Shown piece by piece: positions 27,850-34,841 of a stretch of DNA of 64,000 bases. The stretch's first letter is position 1. Each line of letters opens with the position of its first letter. The notes below the pieces were generated by a model that searched no databases, had not been told where the DNA came from, and saw only the letters and a list, made by a program, of their open reading frames with translations. Source of the DNA: Acinetobacter kyonggiensis. Its GTDB lineage: Bacteria > Pseudomonadota > Gammaproteobacteria > Pseudomonadales > Moraxellaceae. The stretch is from NCBI RefSeq assembly GCF_900107285.1, contig NZ_FNPK01000004.1, positions 1 to 64,000 on the forward strand. Direction: 5' to 3'. A program made the position numbers and the translations under genes.

Positions 27850-27981
27850 GTTCAGCGTGATCTCCCCATCGACGCTGTGAACCGTTATTACTTTTCTATT
27901 TGCAAAATTATTTTTTAATCTTCCTGCCCGTCAGGAGGTAAGGTCCTTTTATTTTAAAAAAAGTGACTTTGTGCTGACGGG
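27850..27981 (+). promoter_or_regulatory. Structured leader of the MdfA-like pump gene
   Basis: Two further inverted repeats follow the terminator. GTTCAGCGT (27850-27858) pairs with ACGCTG-AAC (27872-27882), and CCCGTCAG (27927-27934) pairs with CTGACGGG (27974-27981). The second encloses an AGGAGG motif at 27933-27938 that has no start codon at a normal distance. The pump's own ATG has no good ribosome-binding site. I do not recognise a known riboswitch class. Confidence 0.45.
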
Positions 27982-27992
27982 TTGTAAAAACG

Positions 27993-29237
27993 ATGTTGAA
28001 AACCATGTCTCCCCCACACATTTCTAAACTCACTTTTGCCACTTTATTGTTTCCTTTGGCATTGGTTTTATTTGAGTTCGCTGTCTATTTGGGCAACGAT
28101 TTAATCCAACCAGCCATGCTTGGTGTAACCCGTGATTTTGGCGTGAGCAGCTCTTGGGCACCCTCATCTATGTCATTCTACCTGCTTGGTGGCGGCTGTA
28201 TCGCGTGGCTAATGGGTCCTTTGTCGGATCGTATTGGTCGTAAGAAAATTTTATTGGCAGGTGCGCTATTTTTTGCAATAACTTGCTTACTGATTTTATT
28301 CACACAAAATATTCAAAGTTTTTTAGGCTTACGTTTCCTACAAGGCATGGGTTTGACCGTGATTAGTGCCGTAGGTTATGCAGCCGTTCAAGAAAACTTT
28401 GAAGAGCGTACTGCAATTAAAGTCATGGCAATTATGGGCAATATGACTTTATTTGCGCCACTCTTAGGTCCTTTAGTTGGCTCATTAATGATTGACCACG
28501 TCTCTTGGCATTGGGGCTTTGTCGGAATTGCAATATTGGCTTTACTGGGTTGGTTGGGTCTCAAAGTGGCCATGCCAGCAGATCAAAAAGCGAATCTGAC
28601 GCAAAAACCTATGAGCAGTATTTGGAGTGATTTTAAAACAGTCTTTAACAATAAACAGTTTGTGATCATGACCAGTGCCCTACCAATGGCATGTTTACCA
28701 ATCATGCTCTGGATTGCATTATCGCCTGTAATGCTCGTTGAAAACCTCGGTTTTAGTGGTCTGCAATATGGTATGGCGCAAGTACCAGTATTGGGTGCGC
28801 TAATCTTGGGTAGTGTGATTTTAGTTAAAATTATTGATAAATATCCACTCGGTCAAACCATTTTATTCGGTCTACCGACCATGTTAGTCGGCGCACTGAT
28901 CATCCTAATCGGCTTATTCATCCCGACTTATTTTGTATGGACGCTCATTATGGGTATGACCATCATGAGCTTTGGTGAAGGGATTTGTTTCTCTGTACTG
29001 TATCGTTTAGCCATGATGTCATCGGACGTATCGAAAGGTACAGTTGCGTCGGCTATGTCAATGATCATGATGTTCAGCTACTTTGTCGTGCTTGAAGTAT
29101 CACGCATGTTGTTTGAAGCTTATGACCTGATGGCATTTAGCTTATGTAGTTTGGCATTGGTGCTGATGTGGTTTACTTTGCCACGCACGATGTTGAAAAA
29201 AGTGATGGTTGAGCGTAAAGAAAAAGGTCAGTTCTAA
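27993..29237 (+). CDS. MdfA/CraA-type multidrug MFS efflux pump
   Basis: This 414-residue 12-helix transporter of the DHA1 group has the MdfA-type first helix ALVLFEFAVYLGNDLIQPAML with its membrane-embedded glutamate near residue 27. It also has motif A in GPLSDRIGRKKILLAG near 75 and motif C-like GPLVGSLMI near 155. MdfA and Acinetobacter CraA expel chloramphenicol and cationic drugs using the proton gradient; whether this copy gives resistance depends on expression. The ATG at 27993 lacks a good ribosome-binding site; a second ATG is at 28005. A structured leader precedes it. Confidence 0.82.
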   Translation: MLKTMSPPHISKLTFATLLFPLALVLFEFAVYLGNDLIQPAMLGVTRDFGVSSSWAPSSMSFYLLGGGCIAWLMGPLSDRIGRKKILLAGALFFAITCLLILFTQNIQSFLGLRFLQGMGLTVISAVGYAAVQENFEERTAIKVMAIMGNMTLFAPLLGPLVGSLMIDHVSWHWGFVGIAILALLGWLGLKVAMPADQKANLTQKPMSSIWSDFKTVFNNKQFVIMTSALPMACLPIMLWIALSPVMLVENLGFSGLQYGMAQVPVLGALILGSVILVKIIDKYPLGQTILFGLPTMLVGALIILIGLFIPTYFVWTLIMGMTIMSFGEGICFSVLYRLAMMSSDVSKGTVASAMSMIMMFSYFVVLEVSRMLFEAYDLMAFSLCSLALVLMWFTLPRTMLKKVMVERKEKGQF

Positions 29238-29262
29238 TATTTTTTTAAAATAGACCAAACTT

Positions 29263-29299
29263 AAAAAGGCGGAATCATTTTAGTGATCCCGCCTTTTTT
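29263..29299. terminator. Bidirectional terminator
   Basis: AAAAAGGCGG and ATCA pair with TGAT and CCGCCTTTTTT between the convergent ends of the MdfA-like gene and the MetF-like gene. A and T runs on both sides allow termination in either direction. Confidence 0.85.
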
Positions 29300-29330
29300 A
29301 TAGCATATTTTTAAGTCAAACAATCAAATG

Positions 29331-30725
29331 CTAACTGGCTTGATTCACATACCAGTTTTTCCATGAACTACTACCACGCACTTCTATCGGCACTGTCAAA
29401 ATCAAGTTGTTTTTTAAAATTTGCGTTTGATCAACTGCTTTGGCAAGGCGGGCTTTGACTGAGTGAATACATTCACGATCACCAAATTCACAGCGATCTA
29501 ATGTTGTCCCACCACACGGGCCATTGGCAAGACCTTTCGGGCAAGTTTCAGGGCAAATATATAAGGTATCACCTAGGCGACATTGCCCACAACTTTCACA
29601 GCCCACTACACCATGTTTACTGACAAATTCCGTTTTAAGCAGTGCTTGCGCTGCAAGTGATCCATTCCAAAACCGCGACTGGAAAATAAAATATCCAACA
29701 CCTTTTGCAACTTTAGACTCGAACAAAGCATCATGCATTAAATGCAAATGCTGATATTTTAAAATCTGCATGGAGCTTACAGGGCGTGAATAATACGTCA
29801 GCGCTGGATAAAACTCTTTGCCTGTTTTGACTTGCCAAAGTGTATTCCACAACAACTCAAGTTCATCTAAACCAAGATGACGATATGCCTCAATATAGCT
29901 CTCTAACAGCAATTGCTCTTCAGGTTTATGACATGCCGAAAGGTGCACACCGGCAAAACCTAACTGTTTACAGATTAAAATTTGTAACGCACAGCGTAGA
30001 TACACCCGATCAGTCAAACCTGATTCTTTTTCTTCACCCAAGATCTTGAGCATATGCGGTGTAATGACAATGCCCGCCACTTGATGCTTCACCATAAAAT
30101 TGGCGCGTCCCAATGTTAGCGGCATGACACAAGCGAGTAATTTTTGAGAATAGCCATGTTGGGTTAAAAATGCTTTCGCTTCTTTCAAAGCAGATAAATC
30201 ATAACCCAGTTGGCTAATGATGTAATCTGCACCAGCCTTCAGCTTTTTATGCAATTTTAAATACTGTGCATCGCGTTCAGCTTCAGCATATTTAAACGGG
30301 TTAAATGCAACACCTACACAAAAATCACCATGTTGTTTCGCTGCCATCACGGCATTTACGGATTCAAGGTAACGTGTACGCTCGCTAGAATCCTTGCCCT
30401 TGTGATGGTTTTTAAGCTTATCACCTGTGAGTAATAATAAATTTTGCTGTCCAATCGCTTGAGCGGCATTTAAAAACTGCTCAAAGTCACGAATGTCCCG
30501 CCCCTTACCAGCAAAATGCAGCACTTTTTCAATGTGTTTCGGGTAAGCTTGTGCAGCAATAATCGGTGCAAGATCATCATCCGCATGGACTCGATCGGCC
30601 AAAGTCATCAATGCAGCAAAGCCAGCAAATTGAGTTTTTACAGGCAAAATCTCTTTCATTGAGCAGAGATATTCCACCAGTACACAAAACTGATTTTGAG
30701 TAAAACAAGTCGAAAGTTGGGACAT
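29331..30725 (-). CDS. Methylenetetrahydrofolate reductase fused to a MetV-like cysteine-rich domain
   Basis: The protein of about 464 residues has two parts. Residues about 15-300 are a MetF-type TIM barrel: VKTQFAGFAALMTLADRV, the RDIRDFEQFLNAAQAIGQQN stretch and LLLLTGD are the flavin and folate segments. The last 100 residues hold a cysteine cluster (CESCGQC, YICPETCPKGLANGPCGG, RCEFGDREC) like the MetV/MTHFR C-terminal family (PF12225), which probably binds an iron-sulfur cluster or zinc. Acetogens encode MetV and MetF separately. It lies 122 bases after a core-MetE-like methyltransferase gene on the same strand, suggesting that it supplies methyl-THF to that enzyme. The ATG at 30725 was preferred to a TTG at 30743. 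Confidence 0.75.
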   Translation of the reverse strand: MSQLSTCFTQNQFCVLVEYLCSMKEILPVKTQFAGFAALMTLADRVHADDDLAPIIAAQAYPKHIEKVLHFAGKGRDIRDFEQFLNAAQAIGQQNLLLLTGDKLKNHHKGKDSSERTRYLESVNAVMAAKQHGDFCVGVAFNPFKYAEAERDAQYLKLHKKLKAGADYIISQLGYDLSALKEAKAFLTQHGYSQKLLACVMPLTLGRANFMVKHQVAGIVITPHMLKILGEEKESGLTDRVYLRCALQILICKQLGFAGVHLSACHKPEEQLLLESYIEAYRHLGLDELELLWNTLWQVKTGKEFYPALTYYSRPVSSMQILKYQHLHLMHDALFESKVAKGVGYFIFQSRFWNGSLAAQALLKTEFVSKHGVVGCESCGQCRLGDTLYICPETCPKGLANGPCGGTTLDRCEFGDRECIHSVKARLAKAVDQTQILKNNLILTVPIEVRGSSSWKNWYVNQAS

Positions 30726-30847
30726 AAAGGGAAAGTGATCCAAAGGATCAAGACAAAATAAAAGCGAATTATAGTCAAGATTGGCTTAAAGTGCATCTGA
30801 TGCTACACAATTTGGCAGCATCAGAAGTCATACCGATAAAATATAGG

Positions 30848-31993
30848 CTAGCCCCATACGTCCTGTGCAATTTCATTCATCAGTTTCAGTTTTTTCCACT
30901 GCGTATCATACGAAATACGGTTGCCCTCTTCCATCGAGGCAAAGCCACTTTGTGGACATAGACCCAATTGTTCAAGCGGTAGATAGGCTGCTGCTTGCTG
31001 AATTTTGGCAATCAGCTTCGTTTTATCTTCAACAGTCTCTATTTTAGTCGAGATCAAACCTAAAAAGACTTCAGCATTTGTGCCCTGTAATTTTGCTAAA
31101 GGCTCAAAACCACCCGCGCGCTCGGTGTCAAACTCTAATAAGTAACGATCAATATTATGTAATTTTTCAAAGATAAAATGTTCAATCGCTGCATAACCGC
31201 CTTGATACAACCAACTCGATAAAAAATTACCGCGGTTAATATGCAGTGCAACCACAAGGTCTTCAGGCTTATTGGCAAGTGCAATATTTAAAGTCTGAAC
31301 AGCAAAATGTGCTAAATCATCAGGATTCATGCCCAATGCAAGTTCTTTGTCACGTTGTTCTTCATCACACAAATAGGCCCAAAATTCATCGTTAATCTGA
31401 AGATAGCGACAACCTTGCTCATATAAGGCTTGAATCGCTTTTTCATAAGCCTGCCCTAGATCTTCAACGTATTCAGTCAAACGATCGGCATAATGACGAT
31501 TATTGCGCAAATGTGGATACAACATCATGTTAGGGCTAGGCAAAGTAAATTTTGCCGTCGCAAAATCATCAATGGCCTGATGTAAAAAACGATAATGCGC
31601 AAGGCTTGGATGATCTTCTGGAAAATCAATTTTCCCAGTTACACGAACATCATAGGCTTTGCTAATGACACCTTTAAATTGTCGTCCATCACGGGTCTTA
31701 TAACCTTGAATACCGTCAAACTGTTCAAGAAAATCGTAATGCCACCAACCACGGCGAAAGTCGCCATCCGTCATAATGGTGCAGTCATTATCCAACTGAA
31801 TATCAATCAGGTTATGAATTTCGGCATCTTCCACTTGACGTAATGTTTCCTCATAAATCACACGATCAGCAAAATCATAACGGGCTTTTTTCAGTTTTAA
31901 GGGTCTTAAAAAGCTCCCGACATGCTCGACCTTATTATTGGCGTACTGGTTTTTTGCTGCTTGGCTCGTGTTGCTCTTCATAAATGTCGTCAT
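30848..31993 (-). CDS. Core-MetE/YxjG-like methyltransferase with altered zinc ligands
   Basis: This 381-residue protein matches the C-terminal catalytic half of cobalamin-independent methionine synthase (VEHVGSFLRP, TDGDFRRGWWHYDFL, QINDEFWAYL, EFDTERAGGFEPL, LEQLGLCPQSGF). In MetE and in YxjG-like proteins the zinc ligands are a His-X-Cys pair, a glutamate and a later cysteine in a PQCGF-like motif. Here the pair reads LHINRGNF, with asparagine for cysteine, and the last motif reads LCPQSGF, with serine at the usual position and a cysteine three residues earlier. The reaction may therefore differ. It precedes the MetF-MetV-like gene on the same strand. Confidence 0.78.
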   Translation of the reverse strand: MTTFMKSNTSQAAKNQYANNKVEHVGSFLRPLKLKKARYDFADRVIYEETLRQVEDAEIHNLIDIQLDNDCTIMTDGDFRRGWWHYDFLEQFDGIQGYKTRDGRQFKGVISKAYDVRVTGKIDFPEDHPSLAHYRFLHQAIDDFATAKFTLPSPNMMLYPHLRNNRHYADRLTEYVEDLGQAYEKAIQALYEQGCRYLQINDEFWAYLCDEEQRDKELALGMNPDDLAHFAVQTLNIALANKPEDLVVALHINRGNFLSSWLYQGGYAAIEHFIFEKLHNIDRYLLEFDTERAGGFEPLAKLQGTNAEVFLGLISTKIETVEDKTKLIAKIQQAAAYLPLEQLGLCPQSGFASMEEGNRISYDTQWKKLKLMNEIAQDVWG

Positions 31994-32172
31994 TTAAAAT
32001 GTAGCTTGGATTGAATCGGAGTGTGGAAGAAATGTCGAATTTAACTTATAGATGTTTTAATTATTAAATAGTAATAAGCATCATAGACTTAATAATATTT
32101 ATGTATGTTATTTAACACATTTACTGAAACATGCTCATGTTTAGGTGAACTTATTTCATGTTTCACTTCATA

Positions 32173-32201
32173 AAAAGCCAGATGACGTATCATTTGGCTT
32201 T
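32173..32201 (-). terminator. Terminator of the broken MetE-like paralogue
   Basis: On the minus strand AAAGCCAAATGA pairs with TCATCTGGCTTT and is followed by a T run. It lies 31 bases after the end of the pseudogene, as though it once served the intact gene. The remainder of 31994-32172 is AT-rich and carries the presumed promoter of the intact MetE-like gene. Confidence 0.65.
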
Positions 32202-32231
32202 CGACTCGTCACATTTAACTCGAAAAATTAA

Positions 32232-32465
32232 CTATATTTTAGAATTATTCTCAAAAAACTCCCCCCAAACGTCTACCCAAATTTCATTCACAAGTTGAAG
32301 CTTACGCAAATGTGCATCATAAGGAACACGGTTATCTTCTTTAGTTGATGAGAAACCATATTGTTGGCTTAACGCCAATTTGCTCAAGCAGTAAGAATTT
32401 AGAAGCTTCATGAATGCGTGCAATAATTGCATCTTTACCCTTAAGCTCTTCGACTTTCTGACACA
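32232..32465 (-). pseudogene. 3' remnant of a second MetE-like methyltransferase gene
   Basis: The minus strand encodes the last 75 or so residues of a protein like the neighbouring MetE-like enzyme, but in two frames. One frame gives VEELKGKDAIIARIHEASKF and then LLLEQIGVKP; the next gives QQYGFSSTKEDNRVPYDAHL and a QLVNEIWVDVWGE tail, parallel to KLMNEIAQDVWG of the intact copy. A frameshift near 32370 separates them and the 5' three quarters are missing. The truncation lies about 110 bases from the island's edge, so island insertion or an associated deletion may have caused the loss. Confidence 0.75.
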
Positions 32466-32526
32466 AAACATGATTTATTTGAATTATTAAATAAAACAGT
32501 TAAACCAAGCTCAACAAACAATAGGC

Positions 32527-32565
32527 AAAAAAAAGACCTATAAGCATTTGATTAGCTTATAAGTC
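32527..32565 (-). terminator. Original tRNA-Val terminator, now beyond the island
   Basis: On the minus strand GACTTATAAGC pairs with GCTTATAGGTC and is followed by eight T residues. It lies just outside the duplicated tRNA 3' end at 32577, so it probably terminated tRNA-Val before the island inserted. Confidence 0.65.
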
Positions 32566-32576
32566 CTTTAAATATA

Positions 32577-32622
32577 TTGGTAGGTATAAGCAGACTCGAA
32601 CTGCTGACCTCTACGATGTCAA
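32577..32622 (-). repeat. Island att repeat: copy of the tRNA-Val 3' half
   Basis: These 46 bases are identical to 37436-37481, from the anticodon loop of tRNA-Val to the CCA end. Beyond position 32622 the match stops at the anticodon stem (TGTATAG against CGTAGCG), so this is a partial tRNA and not a gene. It is a typical far-side attachment site left by site-specific integration at a tRNA 3' end. Confidence 0.85.
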
Positions 32623-32720
32623 TGTATAGTATATAATTATAATTCAATAACTTGAACTTAATTGGCGTCCTAATTTCGCCATATTTCTTGTTACAAAAAA
32701 TCTTTAACGGATAACATCAA

Positions 32721-34841
32721 TTATCTTCCGCTTTTCCAATTTCTAATTGCTATCAATGCAGTATCATCCGTAATAGCAACTACGGATTTTAATACTGCAA
32801 TATTCTCACTCACTGTATGATTCAAATTGCATACTTTATCAAGAACATCTTTAAGACTCTCGTATGGAGTTTCTTTAAAAGAATAAATCGATTGCTTACG
32901 ATACCAACCTTGCTTCTCACAATATAATCTAGCAATAGAAGCATAAAAATGCTTTGAAAAACTTTGGTTGAACTTTGAATTTAATTCATTTTTTAAAATA
33001 GATGGCTCTACAGGCATGTCGTACTCTTTTAGAACACAAGAAATTGCATCAATATGACTATTAATATCTATATGTTTGTAAGCAATATCTGGTGTCGTAT
33101 AAAGCATATACTTGACCTGAACAACTTTACTTTCTCCCATTAATTGATCTAAATAAAATGCAGCATGACCAGCACTTTTACTTTTAAGTAGATTAGCAAT
33201 CTCAGCTCTTGTAAGAGGGCTACCAAGCCTATTCATCGTCTGAATAATGACTTCTTTTTGAGTTATTTTTTTAAAATTCTTTTTAATACTTACAGAATCT
33301 GATTGAGATCGACCATTAAAATAAAAACCGTAATCTTCGCCAAAATTTTTTACATAATATCGAATATCATAATAATCATATTTTTTTAAATATTCGGAAT
33401 CTCCGTAACATTGATTTAAATGAAAGACGGTAGATTGATTCCTTGCTTGGTATTCCATCAACTCCATAAAAAGATCATCCAAAACTATGGATTGATCTAT
33501 AAATTTTATATGCTTATATACTCCTACCCCTGCCAAAAGTATGTAATTTTGATCATGAAATGCTTCACTATCTACTCGTATCTCATAAAGAGGGGTTCTT
33601 GAGAATCCATTTTCATTGACTAGCTTAGAGACATCTAACCATGGTAATCCTTTTTTATATTTTAAAAGTACACATGCTGCCGCTTCAGATTTGCTTAGAT
33701 GCTTAGGCCAAATTTGATCACCACTAATTCTTATTATATCTTCAGCTACTAATAAATTTAAAATATTATCCACATCAGCAATATTTAATTCTTCGAGATA
33801 ATCCTTAACTAAAAACAAATTAAGTGGAGAACCATTTTCTACAAAAAATGTATTTAAAACTCCATTATCAATATTCGGATAAACATATTCATGTAGATTT
33901 TTTTTTCCACTAATTTCACTCATAAAATCAAAAAAATCTTTTTCATTCTTAAAACAAGAAAATAATGAATCCAATTTTAACGTTATATCTTTATTCATAT
34001 ATTTTTTTAGTAAAAACCATATGTTATCTTGACTAAGACGCATATGAGATATGAAAATTTTTTTTATTTTAGACTCTTTTTGCCTAATTCTTTCTCTCGA
34101 TACATTAAACATCCCCCCTATTTCTTCGAGAGTTTTTTTATCTTCTATAAACCCCCATCTCATTTGAAGAATATTAATATTATCTTCAGTAATCTTTTCA
34201 AAAAAATACTCTATATCTTCTAAAATAATACGTTCAAATATTTTTAAATCCATATCTTCTATATAACAAGGAACTATCAATTTCGATTCAAACAAATTAA
34301 TATTAATTTTGTTTTCTAAAATCAACATTAACTCATCCTTTACAAGATTCTTAAATATATTGAAATTTTTAATGTATTCTACACCTAATCCTGGTATTTC
34401 AGATATTTTACTAGAATCAAAATTTAATACATAATTAATATCGTGTAAATAAAAAACTTCATCTAACTCCAATCCAACCTTTTTAATGGTTTTCATTACT
34501 TTAGTACTTAAACCACAGAATACTATTTTTAATTCCTCCAAATTAATATCTGAGTAATCTTGTTCCTCATATTTTTTTAAAAAAACTGAAAAATCAAATT
34601 TCTTTAAAGAAATAAATATATCAACATAAAGACGCCCTACCCCTGGAATTGCACCTATTTCCTCAGGAGCTAATTTTAAAATATCACCTAAAGAATCCCC
34701 AATATGCAACCCAAGATCACCATCTTTAAAATTTTTCAATCTTTTGATAAGTTTTTTAAAATCTTTAGGTATATCTAAATTAACAACACTATCTAAACTG
34801 ATGTTAAAAATATTTTCAGAATTAAAATCTAAACCACTCAC
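32721..34841 (-). CDS. RNAP alpha-CTD/sigma-4-like DNA-binding protein of the island
   Basis: I know no name for this 706-residue protein. Residues 40-80 and 110-160 each resemble an RNA polymerase alpha C-terminal domain with a helix-hairpin-helix (IPGVGR at 65-70, IPGLGV at 149-154; the second follows LSTKVMKTIKKVGLE as in alpha-CTD). Residues 218-265 match sigma-70 region 4 (LQMRWGF, KTLEEIGGMFNVSRERIRQ). The remaining 440 residues are mixed helix and strand, with winged-helix-like segments such as SPLTRAEIANLLKSKSAGHA near 560. It starts with GTG overlapping the helicase stop (GTGA). It probably binds DNA, perhaps promoter-like sites or RNA polymerase, and guides or regulates the nuclease-helicase. 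Confidence 0.7.
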   Translation of the reverse strand: MSGLDFNSENIFNISLDSVVNLDIPKDFKKLIKRLKNFKDGDLGLHIGDSLGDILKLAPEEIGAIPGVGRLYVDIFISLKKFDFSVFLKKYEEQDYSDINLEELKIVFCGLSTKVMKTIKKVGLELDEVFYLHDINYVLNFDSSKISEIPGLGVEYIKNFNIFKNLVKDELMLILENKININLFESKLIVPCYIEDMDLKIFERIILEDIEYFFEKITEDNINILQMRWGFIEDKKTLEEIGGMFNVSRERIRQKESKIKKIFISHMRLSQDNIWFLLKKYMNKDITLKLDSLFSCFKNEKDFFDFMSEISGKKNLHEYVYPNIDNGVLNTFFVENGSPLNLFLVKDYLEELNIADVDNILNLLVAEDIIRISGDQIWPKHLSKSEAAACVLLKYKKGLPWLDVSKLVNENGFSRTPLYEIRVDSEAFHDQNYILLAGVGVYKHIKFIDQSIVLDDLFMELMEYQARNQSTVFHLNQCYGDSEYLKKYDYYDIRYYVKNFGEDYGFYFNGRSQSDSVSIKKNFKKITQKEVIIQTMNRLGSPLTRAEIANLLKSKSAGHAAFYLDQLMGESKVVQVKYMLYTTPDIAYKHIDINSHIDAISCVLKEYDMPVEPSILKNELNSKFNQSFSKHFYASIARLYCEKQGWYRKQSIYSFKETPYESLKDVLDKVCNLNHTVSENIAVLKSVVAITDDTALIAIRNWKSGR

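Noticed and set aside
27927..27981. Leader peptide gene using the AGGAGG at 27933
   Set aside because: No ATG, GTG or TTG occurs at 5-12 bases; the nearest GTG is over 20 bases away and gives a four-codon frame.
32577..32640. Second tRNA-Val gene
   Set aside because: Only the 3' half is present; the anticodon stem does not pair beyond the 46-bp match, so it is an att remnant.
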